Source: Candidatus Poribacteria bacterium (GTDB lineage: Bacteria > Poribacteria > WGA-4E > WGA-3G). From it: 64,000 nucleotides of DNA. The translations under genes were made by a program, and so were the position numbers. The notes beneath the pieces are model-generated. The model did not search any database and was not told the origin of the DNA. It worked only from the letters and a program-made list of their open reading frames with translations. The stretch spans positions 1-64,000 of the forward strand of contig JAPPBX010000096.1 of the NCBI GenBank assembly GCA_026702755.1, in the 5' to 3' direction. Below are positions 52,337 to 61,114 of this stretch, piece by piece. Positions within the stretch are counted from its first letter, which is position 1. Each line of letters begins with the position of its first letter.

Positions 52337-53278
52337 TTAATTATCTTCAGATTCTTCCGTTTCGGTGTTTGAATCTGCGTCATCAGGATTTTCAGCATCC
52401 GTATCAGTTTCTTCTTCCGAATTCATATCCTCAGAGTTGCCAGCATCTGCATCGGATTCTTCTTCTTCTGCATCACCTTCAGCAGTGTTGGTCTCAGTGT
52501 CGATGTCTTCTTGAGTCTGATCTCCAGTTTCTTCAGGAGCAGTTGTAGAAGTTTCTTCTTCGCTGGTCTCTGCGCCACTCTCAGTGTTTTCGGTTTCTTC
52601 TGTAGTTACCGGTGCTGCTTGTGTAACAGTAACCTTAAATTTGACATCGCCCTCAGCAGTCTGTTTTCCTGTTATCCGATTGAAAGTAAAGAATTTAGTT
52701 TCGAGCCGGTCCTTATTTTGTAAGACGACGACGTTATCTTTAAGGATAATAGTACTTGTGAGGTTGTCCATGGTAGCGTGGTCACAGGTAGCAAAGATAT
52801 CTTGATCGCGGATTTCTACATTGCCCTCAGCGACGATTTCTTTTGTATCTCCGGTTTCTAAGTCACGCTTGAGGGTGATTCTGTCGGCGTTGAGAAACCC
52901 GATCTCAATTCCCTGCTCGTTACGCCGAACCGTCTTGGCTTCGCCAATAAGAATCGTTATGCCTTCCTGCTCGTAACTTTCCATCCTTTTCGAGGTGCCG
53001 GTGATTATTTCTTTCGCCATTTCTACTGGAGCACCGGTAACTTCAGCAGCACCGGTTTCTTGTTCAGTGTTCTCTGTGGTTGGCGTTCCCACACTGCTGG
53101 CTGAAGAAGATTCTTCCGTTGCCGTGTCCTCCGCGGCGAGAGTCAGGGAGACAAGACAGACAAAAAGGGTTAGGAAACCGATATATGTGCAAAGATTACA
53201 AAATTTGCGAAATTGAGATATGTGTTCGTACCTACTCTGGTTCAGTTGGGGTTTTATGGTGTTCATGCGTTTTCTCAT
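52337..53278 (-). CDS. lptA: LptA/OstA-like LPS transport protein with acidic tail
   Basis: A 313-residue protein: a signal sequence at about residues 30-49, then an OstA-type beta-jelly-roll (VEIRDQDIFATCDHATMDNLTSTIILKDNVVVLQNKDRLETKFFTFN..., TAEGDVKF). The last 85-90 residues are an extreme Glu/Asp/Thr tail (for example EEESDADAGNSEDM), unusual for LptA. The OstA domain bridges the periplasm for LPS export. The start (ATG 53278) overlaps lptC by 47 nt; ATG 53266 is possible. Confidence 0.82.
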   Translation of the reverse strand: MRKRMNTIKPQLNQSRYEHISQFRKFCNLCTYIGFLTLFVCLVSLTLAAEDTATEESSSASSVGTPTTENTEQETGAAEVTGAPVEMAKEIITGTSKRMESYEQEGITILIGEAKTVRRNEQGIEIGFLNADRITLKRDLETGDTKEIVAEGNVEIRDQDIFATCDHATMDNLTSTIILKDNVVVLQNKDRLETKFFTFNRITGKQTAEGDVKFKVTVTQAAPVTTEETENTESGAETSEEETSTTAPEETGDQTQEDIDTETNTAEGDAEEEESDADAGNSEDMNSEEETDTDAENPDDADSNTETEESEDN

Positions 53279-53906
53279 CTTTTGAGTGAAGTTTGAATTG
53301 ATTGTTTTTCATTTCTACGGTTTCCAGGGTCGGATTTGCGTACATTTCTACACCGACCCAAGTGGAATCTCCGCGTACGAGTGTCGCTTCGTCAGGAGCG
53401 TATAGTCTGCCCATCCGGTTTTGCCAATGGAGTGTATCGGTATACAAGGTGCCATCTTTACCGATACCGACGACGTTACCTGAGAGGTGCAGATTGTCCT
53501 TTTTGCCACCCGTGAGAAATTGTTTGCCTTTCTGGCTACTCACAGTGATAGAAACGGCACCATTTTCAAAAATTTCGACAGTCGGGTTTTCCACTTCAAT
53601 GTAACTTCCATGGAACGTTGAAGCGTCTCCGACAAGTGTCCATTTAATAATGCCTGCCTCGGTGTGTTGCGTAGAAAACCCTTCCAATTTCTGTGTTGGA
53701 ACCGCTTCTACAGATTCGTCAGTTACACTGACCGGGATGTCTGTGTTTTTACAACAAATTACGCAAAGTAGCAGACAAACGGACAACCACGCGCCGATCT
53801 TGCTAAGGTTGTGTTTTCCACCGTCGATGCATCCAAATCCACTGCGCTGGGTATTGTCGAATGTAAGATTCAATGATTTTTGTGAATCTCTGTGTATTGA
53901 TAACAA
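53232..53906 (-). CDS. lptC: LptC-like LPS export lipoprotein
   Basis: A 224-residue frame (some of the N-terminus is uncertain, because all good starts are TTG). A hydrophobic segment with CVICC near residues 40-52 looks like a lipoprotein or membrane anchor. The rest resembles the LptC jelly roll: IKWTLVGDASTFHGSYIEVENPTVEIFENGAVSITVSSQKG, DNLHLSGNVVGIGKDGTLYTDTLHWQNRMGRLYAPDEATLVRGDST. Overlaps the lpxL-like gene upstream and lptA downstream. TTG at 53906 and an internal TTG near 53873 are start candidates. Confidence 0.75.
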   Translation of the reverse strand: MLSIHRDSQKSLNLTFDNTQRSGFGCIDGGKHNLSKIGAWLSVCLLLCVICCKNTDIPVSVTDESVEAVPTQKLEGFSTQHTEAGIIKWTLVGDASTFHGSYIEVENPTVEIFENGAVSITVSSQKGKQFLTGGKKDNLHLSGNVVGIGKDGTLYTDTLHWQNRMGRLYAPDEATLVRGDSTWVGVEMYANPTLETVEMKNNQFKLHSKDEKTHEHHKTPTEPE

Positions 53907-54675
53907 GATCTTTCTCTTTCGTATCTGTCCGTTTCAACGCCAAGGGTGGTTCAATAATTGCGCGGTGTGAGCCATTGGGTTGACGAATAATAAACGTTGG
54001 CAGTATCGCCGCCCCTGTTTTGAGGGCAATAGCAACTGGGCTATACGGCGTATAGGCGTGTCGACCGAAAAAATCGACAAAAACGCCGTTCACGGCTGTA
54101 TCTACATCGGCAACGATTCCAAGCAATTCGTTACGCTTGAGACACCGAAGGGCATGGCGTACCCCTGTATCTCGATCAATAGTAGCATATCCCGCTTTCT
54201 CTCGGTAACTGGAGACCAAGGCGTTCAAACGAGGCGAACGCAATTCACGAACAATAGGCGTGAGAGGAGCAACTGTGGCGGAAATACTCGCAGCGAGAAG
54301 TTCCCAATTCCCAAAATGCCCAGTTAGAATGATTGCCCCTTTCCCTTTTGCAAGCGCTTGCTCCACATGTTCAGTCCCTTCAAAAGTAACATATCGTTGA
54401 ATCTGCTGCTTGTCTAAGCGTGGGAACTGCATGAACTCTATGACAGTTTTCCCTAAGTTTTTGAAGCACTGTTTTGCTATTGCTTTGACCCTGCGTTCGT
54501 CCACGAGCATCAAGCTGCACCTTAAATGTTCACATGTCAATTTTCTTTGCTGGGATGCCAGCCGAAATATGAAAGCACCTAACCATCCACCCATAGTCAG
54601 TGTTACTGGGCGCGGCAGTCGAGACACACAGAATCCGATCAATTTGGCAGCAAACTCATAACACCAGTCTTTCAT
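53803..54675 (-). CDS. LpxL/HtrB-like lipid A acyltransferase
   Basis: A 290-residue lysophospholipid/lauroyl acyltransferase-like protein. The catalytic HX4E motif is HFGNWE within TGHFGNWELLAASI; upstream is a membrane-anchoring N-terminus, and IVRELRSPRLNALVSSYREKAGY and PPLALKRTDTKEKDLV fit the family. It adds secondary acyl chains to lipid A or a related lipid at the inner membrane. First gene of the lpt-rpoN-hpf run, and its 3' end overlaps lptC. Confidence 0.86.
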   Translation of the reverse strand: MKDWCYEFAAKLIGFCVSRLPRPVTLTMGGWLGAFIFRLASQQRKLTCEHLRCSLMLVDERRVKAIAKQCFKNLGKTVIEFMQFPRLDKQQIQRYVTFEGTEHVEQALAKGKGAIILTGHFGNWELLAASISATVAPLTPIVRELRSPRLNALVSSYREKAGYATIDRDTGVRHALRCLKRNELLGIVADVDTAVNGVFVDFFGRHAYTPYSPVAIALKTGAAILPTFIIRQPNGSHRAIIEPPLALKRTDTKEKDLVINTQRFTKIIESYIRQYPAQWIWMHRRWKTQP

Positions 54676-54909
54676 CAGTTAAATAGTATACTAAATTTCT
54701 GGCAAAATTACAAAGAAAAATGCAAAGCAACCCAAATCCTTCCGCATACACGGCAGAATTTGATATTTTGTTGCATTACAAGTAGATTTCCTTTGTTTTT
54801 TAGAATATATTCTACGGGAACCGAATGCGTCTGCCCGTAGCGGAAATATCGCTTGCTTTTCATCGTAACCCGTGTTAAGTTATGCGACAGAAATGGAACG
54901 GAAATCTCT

Positions 54910-56211
54910 ATGAGCAACCCAAAAGATATCAATAAGCAGGTTTATCAACTTGCCCTTCCCAACATCATTAGTAACTTCTCCATTCCACTTTTAGGTGCTG
55001 TGGATACCGCCTTGATGGGGCGGCTGGAATCCGAAGACTACCTCGGTGCAGTCGGTATTGGTGGTATTATCTTCAGTTTTATCTATTGGGGGTTTGGATT
55101 TCTCAGAATGGCAACGACAGGACTGACAGCGCAAGCCTTCGGAGAAAAGGACCTCCGAGAATGCGGACGCTTGCTGCTAAGAGCGATATGCCTCGGCATC
55201 ACGTCAAGTCTATTACTCCTTATTTTCCAGTGGCAGCTGATTGATCTCAGTTTCCTCCTCATTGATACGAGTCCTGACGTGGAACATCTCGCACGCATCT
55301 ATTTCCATATCCGTATCTATGCGGCCCCAGCGACGTTATGCCTACACGCCTTTCACGGTGTCTTTTTGGGGTTACAGAATGCCCGCTATCCGATGCTATT
55401 GACGATTGTGGTGAACGTCGTTAACATCGTCCTGAACCTGGTGTTTGTGTGGTTACTCGATATGAAGGTGGCGGGGATCGCTTTGGCGACTGTTATTGCA
55501 CAATATGTTGGATTATTTGTAGCAATTCTACTCTTTTCAAGATACTATCGCGGTATTTTGCCAGCATGGGATTTCTGGGAAATCTTGGCATTTTCTAAAC
55601 TCAAGCGATTCCTTAACATTAGTGCGGACATTTTCATCAGGACCTGCTGTCTTGTGTTTAGCCACGCCGTTTTCACAGCGAAATCTGCGGCTTTGAGTGA
55701 TACTCTCCTCGCGATTAACACGATCTTACTCCAGTTTATCAACCTCTTATCTTATGCGATTGACGGACTCGCTTTTGCTGCCGAGAGTCTTATCGGTAAG
55801 TACAAAGGGGCACAGGATATAGAGAATCTGAAACGGACGACGCGTCAAATCTTCCTCTGGGCATTTCTGTTTGGCGGAGTACTCATGTTAATTTTCGTGC
55901 TGTTTGGGGAGCATTTGCTGCATCTTTTTACCAATCAGATGTCGCTCATTGAACAAGCAAAACCGTATCTAATTTGGATAATCATAGCACCTGTTATCAA
56001 TGTTGCCGCCTACATTTGGGATGGTATCTTTCTTGGAGCGACTGCTTCTAAGGCATTACGAAATTCTGTGATTGTCTCAACGATGCTCTTTTTAAGTGCT
56101 GTTTATCTACTGATACCCTTTGGCAATCACGGATTATGGGGTGCCTACACACTCCTTCTGATTGCCCGCGGTGTCTCGTTGACGGTGTTGGCACCGAAAT
56201 ATTTATTTTAA
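54910..56211 (+). CDS. MATE-family multidrug efflux transporter
   Basis: About 433 residues with 12 hydrophobic segments in two halves, for example VAGIALATVIAQYVGLFVAILLF and LFGGVLMLIFVLFGEHLLHLFT. The N-terminal QLALPNIISNFSIPLLGAVDTALMGR matches NorM/DinF-type MATE exporters. ATG 54910 is preferred over 54853. The divergent spacer to lpxL holds no gene. Confidence 0.88.
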   Translation: MSNPKDINKQVYQLALPNIISNFSIPLLGAVDTALMGRLESEDYLGAVGIGGIIFSFIYWGFGFLRMATTGLTAQAFGEKDLRECGRLLLRAICLGITSSLLLLIFQWQLIDLSFLLIDTSPDVEHLARIYFHIRIYAAPATLCLHAFHGVFLGLQNARYPMLLTIVVNVVNIVLNLVFVWLLDMKVAGIALATVIAQYVGLFVAILLFSRYYRGILPAWDFWEILAFSKLKRFLNISADIFIRTCCLVFSHAVFTAKSAALSDTLLAINTILLQFINLLSYAIDGLAFAAESLIGKYKGAQDIENLKRTTRQIFLWAFLFGGVLMLIFVLFGEHLLHLFTNQMSLIEQAKPYLIWIIIAPVINVAAYIWDGIFLGATASKALRNSVIVSTMLFLSAVYLLIPFGNHGLWGAYTLLLIARGVSLTVLAPKYLF

Positions 56212-56590
56212 CAAGAGTTCGATAATAAAAACCCAAGTACAAGTTTCTCAATGAACCTTGAAAGCCATTTTTTCTGTGCGACTTTCGGTAAGTTCCCGTT
56301 CAATCCAGTCTACGTGCTTAAGTTGAACTCATATTATCCTAAAAACTTGAGAAAAAAATGAATTCGTGATATGCTGTAATTTAAGTCCCATTTTGACAAA
56401 TAGAATTACTGTCATCTTGGGTTTATTTTCTGTACTTGTTGTTACCACACTAAGCCGTTTAAATAGATAGAAAGTTAGAAGGTTTACCCAAGTATACTGA
56501 AGGCTAATAACGCATCTCGCCAAGAGCCACCCCATCCGACCACAAAAGGTGCTACGCAGCAATTAGGTACCACAGTTGACTAAATAAATT
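56212..56590. other. 379-nt intergenic stretch, no gene seen
   Basis: AT-rich sequence between the MATE gene and the 1132-residue helicase-like gene. It has stops in all frames and no tRNA-like fold. A TTGACA at about 56394 has no good -10 partner. No Shine-Dalgarno is visible before the ATG at 56591. Confidence 0.5.
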
Positions 56591-59500
56591 ATGGATTTTT
56601 TAAAAGATGCCATTCAGCGTTGTCATCAACGACACAGAAATCCGCTTCGGCAGCGGAAGACAATTGTAACACCTGCCTTGTACAAGAGTCTTCCTTATCA
56701 TTTCAGGGTCTATTGCGCGTGGAGATATCCCGTAAGACTCTATGAACTTGAACAGGCAGACATCTCCTTCATGCCGATAGGATTTGCCCCTCAACACGAC
56801 CACGGTCCGCGGAATTTTGGAGGTAAACGGTTTTTAAAACGCCAAGGCATAGAAGATTGGGAAGCCGGACAATGGCACAGATCGTGGGGAATTCAGGTAT
56901 ATACCGGTGCTCCTTCCGAACGCGATGGTGCGCAGTGGCACGATATTGATTTTAAATATGAAGCAATCTGTGCCGCACCCGACGCTGTATTAGCCTGCGT
57001 GGAGGCACTCGTCAATGCTGTTGCGAACCCACTATTAACATTGTCAAAGTCCGGTGGGTTGCGTTTTTCTTGCAGAGTGCAAAATTATCTCCATCCGAAT
57101 ACTGATGAAGCGAAGCAGTATATCTATAAACATGCACCGACAGCAGAAAATCCATTCTATCGTGATGTGTATCTTGAAATTTTTGGTGACGAAAGTTACA
57201 GTCGCTGGGACGCACGCTACGAGATCCTGCATGGAAATCTTGTAGATCCACCTATTATTTCCAAGGAAGTACTCTTTGCCCCCATTGATATACTTCGTGC
57301 TGCACTTCACGAACCTGCACCACCTCAACAAGAAAAACTGAACCTTGTTTTGCAAACCACCAGTGCCCCGCCATCTTTTGGTTCATATAACCTAAATCTC
57401 GCGAAGGAAGCACTTCTGAAGCGCGGGTTTTCTTACGTCCAACAAAAAGACAGTATTTACCACTGGACACTACCCGATGGCAAAATAAACGATGAACACC
57501 TATCGTTATGGGAGCAAGAGGGGACTGTGTGGATCCGCGCATCTATGTCTGATGCTGGACTACCAATAGAAGCAACACGCATAACAGATGTCTGGGACGA
57601 TACTGGTATTCTTCCATCAATATCGGATGCTGGATTACCTGTGCCGGATAAGGTGCTCCCTGTACGGGAAGGAAAACTGAGTCCGTTGGCACTAAAGCGT
57701 CCATCTCCGGTGCTGCACAAGCAGGAACGCGAAGACAAGGTTTACGCGACACTTGAAGAGAGTGCTGTTCAGATGAGACATGTTTTCAATCGGGATGCAC
57801 GTATTCTTGGACTTATTGCCGAAGCAGGATCAGGAAAAAGTTACACAGCAGAATCCTATGTCCTCAACGGTGGGGCAATCAGTCTAACCGCGAAATCTCT
57901 TTTAGCTAACAAGGTGGAACAACGCTTTCAAAAACGGGACTTGCCATCGGTTGCCCGCAGGAAAACTCGAAGATACTTATGGGAGCAGGTGAAGGAGGTA
58001 CCCATTGAGGTGCGGATGGCGAACCCTTTTCAACGCGGCAGTGTTTGTGAGGATCCTGAGCGATGTGCCGCGCTTGAGAATAGGGGTGGGAATCCAAGTG
58101 AAAGTATCTGTCCGCAGTGCCCAGTCTATGCGGAGTGTCAGGAGCGCGGCTATTTATCGCAATTCACCACATTAAAAGATGCCAAGGTACAGATATCCAG
58201 CCCGGCTAGGCTATTTTTGGATCCACAACATTCAGAAATGGTAGAAGAAATACTTGAGCAAGTGGACGACACAGAGCGACTTTGTATCATTGATGAAGCG
58301 GAAGCGTATACGATGTTTTTACCGTGCGATATATCAAAGAGCACCTTGGAAGCGTGGCGTGTGAACTGGCAAGGAAATGCCTTGGGTAACTTTGCAAATG
58401 CCTTGCTAAACGCGTTGGAAATCAAAACCGGATTTAATGATAATGCTGTCGGGCGGGTCCGCGCAGCGATGCACGCATTTGAAGGACAAGAAGAAACACT
58501 CGTCGAACAGATGTGTCAAGTCAATATACCCGGTAAAGTGGTGACGCGCGACTTTGTTGATGATGAATCCGGAAAAGCATTGGCACGTTTTACTATTGAG
58601 TTTAAAGACGGAGCCTCTGCTTACGTTCCTTTGGACGCTGCCGCTGCTGATAAACTTATGGCAAAAGGGCTACCTGTTTTTGAACTTGATACCTCTGAAC
58701 TAAACGAAGACATAAAAATCCCAATGTCGATGACACAAGCGATCGAATTGGGGATCTTGGACGTGTCAAGCGTGGAGAGTATTCGGGCACTGCCGACAGT
58801 GTATAAGAATGCGAACTGGACGTTTTGGCATCAGCTCAAACGTTTTTTTGCATATTACACATGGGATGCCGATGCTCCAATGTCGTGGACTGGATATAAC
58901 ATGAAATTCTGGGTGCCACCAGTATTGCATCCGAGTGTCAAACGTCTTCTGTTCATGTCCTCAACGCTTTCTGAGCGCGATCTCCGTAGGGCGTTTCCAG
59001 ATGAGGAAATTGAGGTCTCCCATATCAAACCGACAGCCTGGCTCCCGGGAAATCGGGTCTTTCAGATTCGCACAGGTATCTATCCACGAGAAGCGGTCTT
59101 AAACTACGACACCGATTGGGATGTTCTCGGTATGTCTGAAACGGGGCGGCGCTTTTTTCTCGGTATCCAATCGGAAATTGAGAAGGATCCGAGCGTTAAG
59201 CATGCAATCATCACCTCCGCACCGGTAACGCGACATTTGCAGAACATCGCAGCAAAGGAGAATGTCTGTTTTGTGACAGGTTTCAAAAAGATAGAAGAGT
59301 CAGACGACTCTCCTTTTGAAACAGCAGAAGTCATTTGGATAGTCGGCGCACCGTATTGGACCCCGGGTATTATTTGGAAACGGGCGCAGATTTTGTTTGG
59401 AAATGACGAAAAACCCCTCTGTTATGATCGGGTAGTGGAATCTGGTATCTATAAAGACGAACGTGTCCAGAGCATTTATGAACGGAATACCACCGGTTTA

Positions 59501-59989
59501 CTTACACAGATTGTAGGCCGAGCGGGGTTGAACCGCTTCCCAAACAAGACAGTGGTATTACTCACGAGTTCGCCCTTGCCCAACATCACTGATAGACCTG
59601 AAACATTGCTTTTCGACTGGGAAGATTTTGAGATCGCTGGTGGGTTAGATAAACTCGCTGAGACAATAGCGGCTCGCGAGCATTTTGAAATTGAACGGGA
59701 CAACCTCACTGCGGAATCCAGCAGGGAGGAGATAGAACATGTTTTGGGAATCTCCAAAAGCCAAGCAAATCGTGTGTTAATGAAACTTAGGGGCGGGAAA
59801 CTCCAACGTATTCCCTTCCGCGAGCAGATTTTCTCGCTTCTCTCCAGTGGAGAGAAAAAGACAGCAAAACTCATTGAAGCTATTGAAGGACATCCAGGTT
59901 CCATAAAAAATGAACTCAAGCGTCTCGTTGATGCTGGTGAGATTGTGAAAGTCCGGCGGAGTATGTATGCTCTCCCACCTCAGCCATAA
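56591..59989 (+). CDS. solitary 1132-residue XPD/DinG-like helicase fusion protein
   Basis: Function not known. Residues about 400-1000 look like a superfamily 2 helicase of the XPD/DinG type: Walker A AEAGSGKS (410-417), then a cysteine group C486, C492, C507, C510, C516 between motifs I and II where XPD/DinG carry a 4Fe-4S cluster, Walker B IIDEAEAY (D568, E569), a motif III-like MSSTLS (789-794), a VGAPYWTPG segment (918-926), and motif VI-like QIVGRAGLNR (973-982). The C-terminal 120 residues contain two winged-helix-like stretches. Residues 1-390 are unrecognised; WHDIDF (116-121) and SKSGGLRFS (152-160) recall archaeo-eukaryotic primase motifs but lack the usual His. It stands alone with no Shine-Dalgarno. 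Possible roles: DNA repair or defence or a remnant replication module. Confidence 0.7.
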   Translation: MDFLKDAIQRCHQRHRNPLRQRKTIVTPALYKSLPYHFRVYCAWRYPVRLYELEQADISFMPIGFAPQHDHGPRNFGGKRFLKRQGIEDWEAGQWHRSWGIQVYTGAPSERDGAQWHDIDFKYEAICAAPDAVLACVEALVNAVANPLLTLSKSGGLRFSCRVQNYLHPNTDEAKQYIYKHAPTAENPFYRDVYLEIFGDESYSRWDARYEILHGNLVDPPIISKEVLFAPIDILRAALHEPAPPQQEKLNLVLQTTSAPPSFGSYNLNLAKEALLKRGFSYVQQKDSIYHWTLPDGKINDEHLSLWEQEGTVWIRASMSDAGLPIEATRITDVWDDTGILPSISDAGLPVPDKVLPVREGKLSPLALKRPSPVLHKQEREDKVYATLEESAVQMRHVFNRDARILGLIAEAGSGKSYTAESYVLNGGAISLTAKSLLANKVEQRFQKRDLPSVARRKTRRYLWEQVKEVPIEVRMANPFQRGSVCEDPERCAALENRGGNPSESICPQCPVYAECQERGYLSQFTTLKDAKVQISSPARLFLDPQHSEMVEEILEQVDDTERLCIIDEAEAYTMFLPCDISKSTLEAWRVNWQGNALGNFANALLNALEIKTGFNDNAVGRVRAAMHAFEGQEETLVEQMCQVNIPGKVVTRDFVDDESGKALARFTIEFKDGASAYVPLDAAAADKLMAKGLPVFELDTSELNEDIKIPMSMTQAIELGILDVSSVESIRALPTVYKNANWTFWHQLKRFFAYYTWDADAPMSWTGYNMKFWVPPVLHPSVKRLLFMSSTLSERDLRRAFPDEEIEVSHIKPTAWLPGNRVFQIRTGIYPREAVLNYDTDWDVLGMSETGRRFFLGIQSEIEKDPSVKHAIITSAPVTRHLQNIAAKENVCFVTGFKKIEESDDSPFETAEVIWIVGAPYWTPGIIWKRAQILFGNDEKPLCYDRVVESGIYKDERVQSIYERNTTGLLTQIVGRAGLNRFPNKTVVLLTSSPLPNITDRPETLLFDWEDFEIAGGLDKLAETIAAREHFEIERDNLTAESSREEIEHVLGISKSQANRVLMKLRGGKLQRIPFREQIFSLLSSGEKKTAKLIEAIEGHPGSIKNELKRLVDAGEIVKVRRSMYALPPQP

Positions 59990-60125
59990 GTGTGGTTTTC
60001 AACCTCGCTTTTGCAAAATTACTCCTACCGAACCTTGACTATTAGACCTCGGCAGGACTCTTTAGCGAACTGTTGCTGGCGAATACCCAATAACAGAATG
60101 TCTCTGGAAAGCTATCCGAAAAAAC

Positions 60126-60155
60126 TTGAAAACGCTTTGCAATTTGTGCTAAACT
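60126..60155 (+). promoter_or_regulatory. predicted sigma-70-like promoter
   Basis: TTGAAA (60126-60131), an 18-nt spacer, TAAACT (60150-60155), 41 nt before the ATG of the isomerase gene. Moderate match to consensus. Confidence 0.35.
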
Positions 60156-60196
60156 AAAAAAATATTACACGCTATTTTTAAGGAGAACAACACACA

Positions 60197-61048
60197 ATGC
60201 CAAAGTTTGGTGTAAATTTATTACTCTGGGCAGATAAGTTTGACAGAGAGACTGCAGACCTGATTCCTAAAGTTGCTGAAATGGGTTTTGATGGTGTCGA
60301 AATCCCTATCTTCGATCCAGATACAGTGGACATCCCTTATACCCAAGCATTACTGAAGGATACAGGTTTAGAACCCATCGGATGTAATATCATGGCAGGG
60401 GACAGAAATCCAATTGACGAGGATCCTGCTATTCGCGAGAACGGAAAAACCTATCTCAAACGTTGTTGTGAAATTGTTGCTGAATTGGGTGCCGATACAC
60501 TCGTCGGACCGATGTATAGTGCTGTTGGTAAACTCGTTGGACGCGCCAGAAACGAACAGGAATGGGAATGGTGCGTCGAAGGTATACAAGAGGTCGCAGA
60601 ATTCGGCGGCAAGCACGGTGTCACGCTCGCGAGTGAACCGCTCAACCGGTTTGAAACCTATTTTGTTAACATCGCTGCAGATGCTGTTAAACTTTGTGAA
60701 GCGGTGGATAATCCATACTTCAAGGTGCATCTGGATACGTTCCACATGAACATTGAAGAAAAAAATCAAGCGGATGCTATTATTGCGACTGGCGATTTCT
60801 TGCATCACGTTCACTGCTGTGAAAACGATCGTGGGACACCGGGGACAGGACTTGTAGATTGGGACGGTGTGTTCGGGGCACTTGCGAAAGTGAACTACGA
60901 CAGATGGCTCGTGATTGAATCATTTACACCGGCTGTAAAGGAAATCGCGGCTGCGACGTGCATCTGGCGCGACATCGCACCGAGTGCTGAGAGTCTTGCG
61001 ATAGATGGGCTCGCGTTTCTCAAACAGAAGGCAGCTGAGTATTTGTAG
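60197..61048 (+). CDS. sugar phosphate isomerase/epimerase (tagatose 3-epimerase-like)
   Basis: A 283-residue TIM-barrel enzyme of the xylose isomerase-like/AP endonuclease 2 superfamily. Metal and catalytic residues appear in ASEPLNRFE, HLDTFHMN, HHVHCCENDRGTPGTG and LVIESF. This resembles D-psicose/tagatose 3-epimerases. aaggag lies 11 nt before the ATG. A sugar-catabolic role fits the many other sugar genes in the window. The substrate is unknown. Confidence 0.88.
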   Translation: MPKFGVNLLLWADKFDRETADLIPKVAEMGFDGVEIPIFDPDTVDIPYTQALLKDTGLEPIGCNIMAGDRNPIDEDPAIRENGKTYLKRCCEIVAELGADTLVGPMYSAVGKLVGRARNEQEWEWCVEGIQEVAEFGGKHGVTLASEPLNRFETYFVNIAADAVKLCEAVDNPYFKVHLDTFHMNIEEKNQADAIIATGDFLHHVHCCENDRGTPGTGLVDWDGVFGALAKVNYDRWLVIESFTPAVKEIAAATCIWRDIAPSAESLAIDGLAFLKQKAAEYL

Positions 61049-61114
61049 TATACAGAGCGACCAAAATCGTACAAGTTTTTATAGTAAATTATGCCGGAGG
61101 TAGGAGGATTCGAG

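Noticed and set aside
56591-59989. Confident assignment of the N-terminal domain as a primase
   Set aside because: WHDIDF and SGG resemble primase motifs, but the usual catalytic His is missing and the similarity is too short to support the call.
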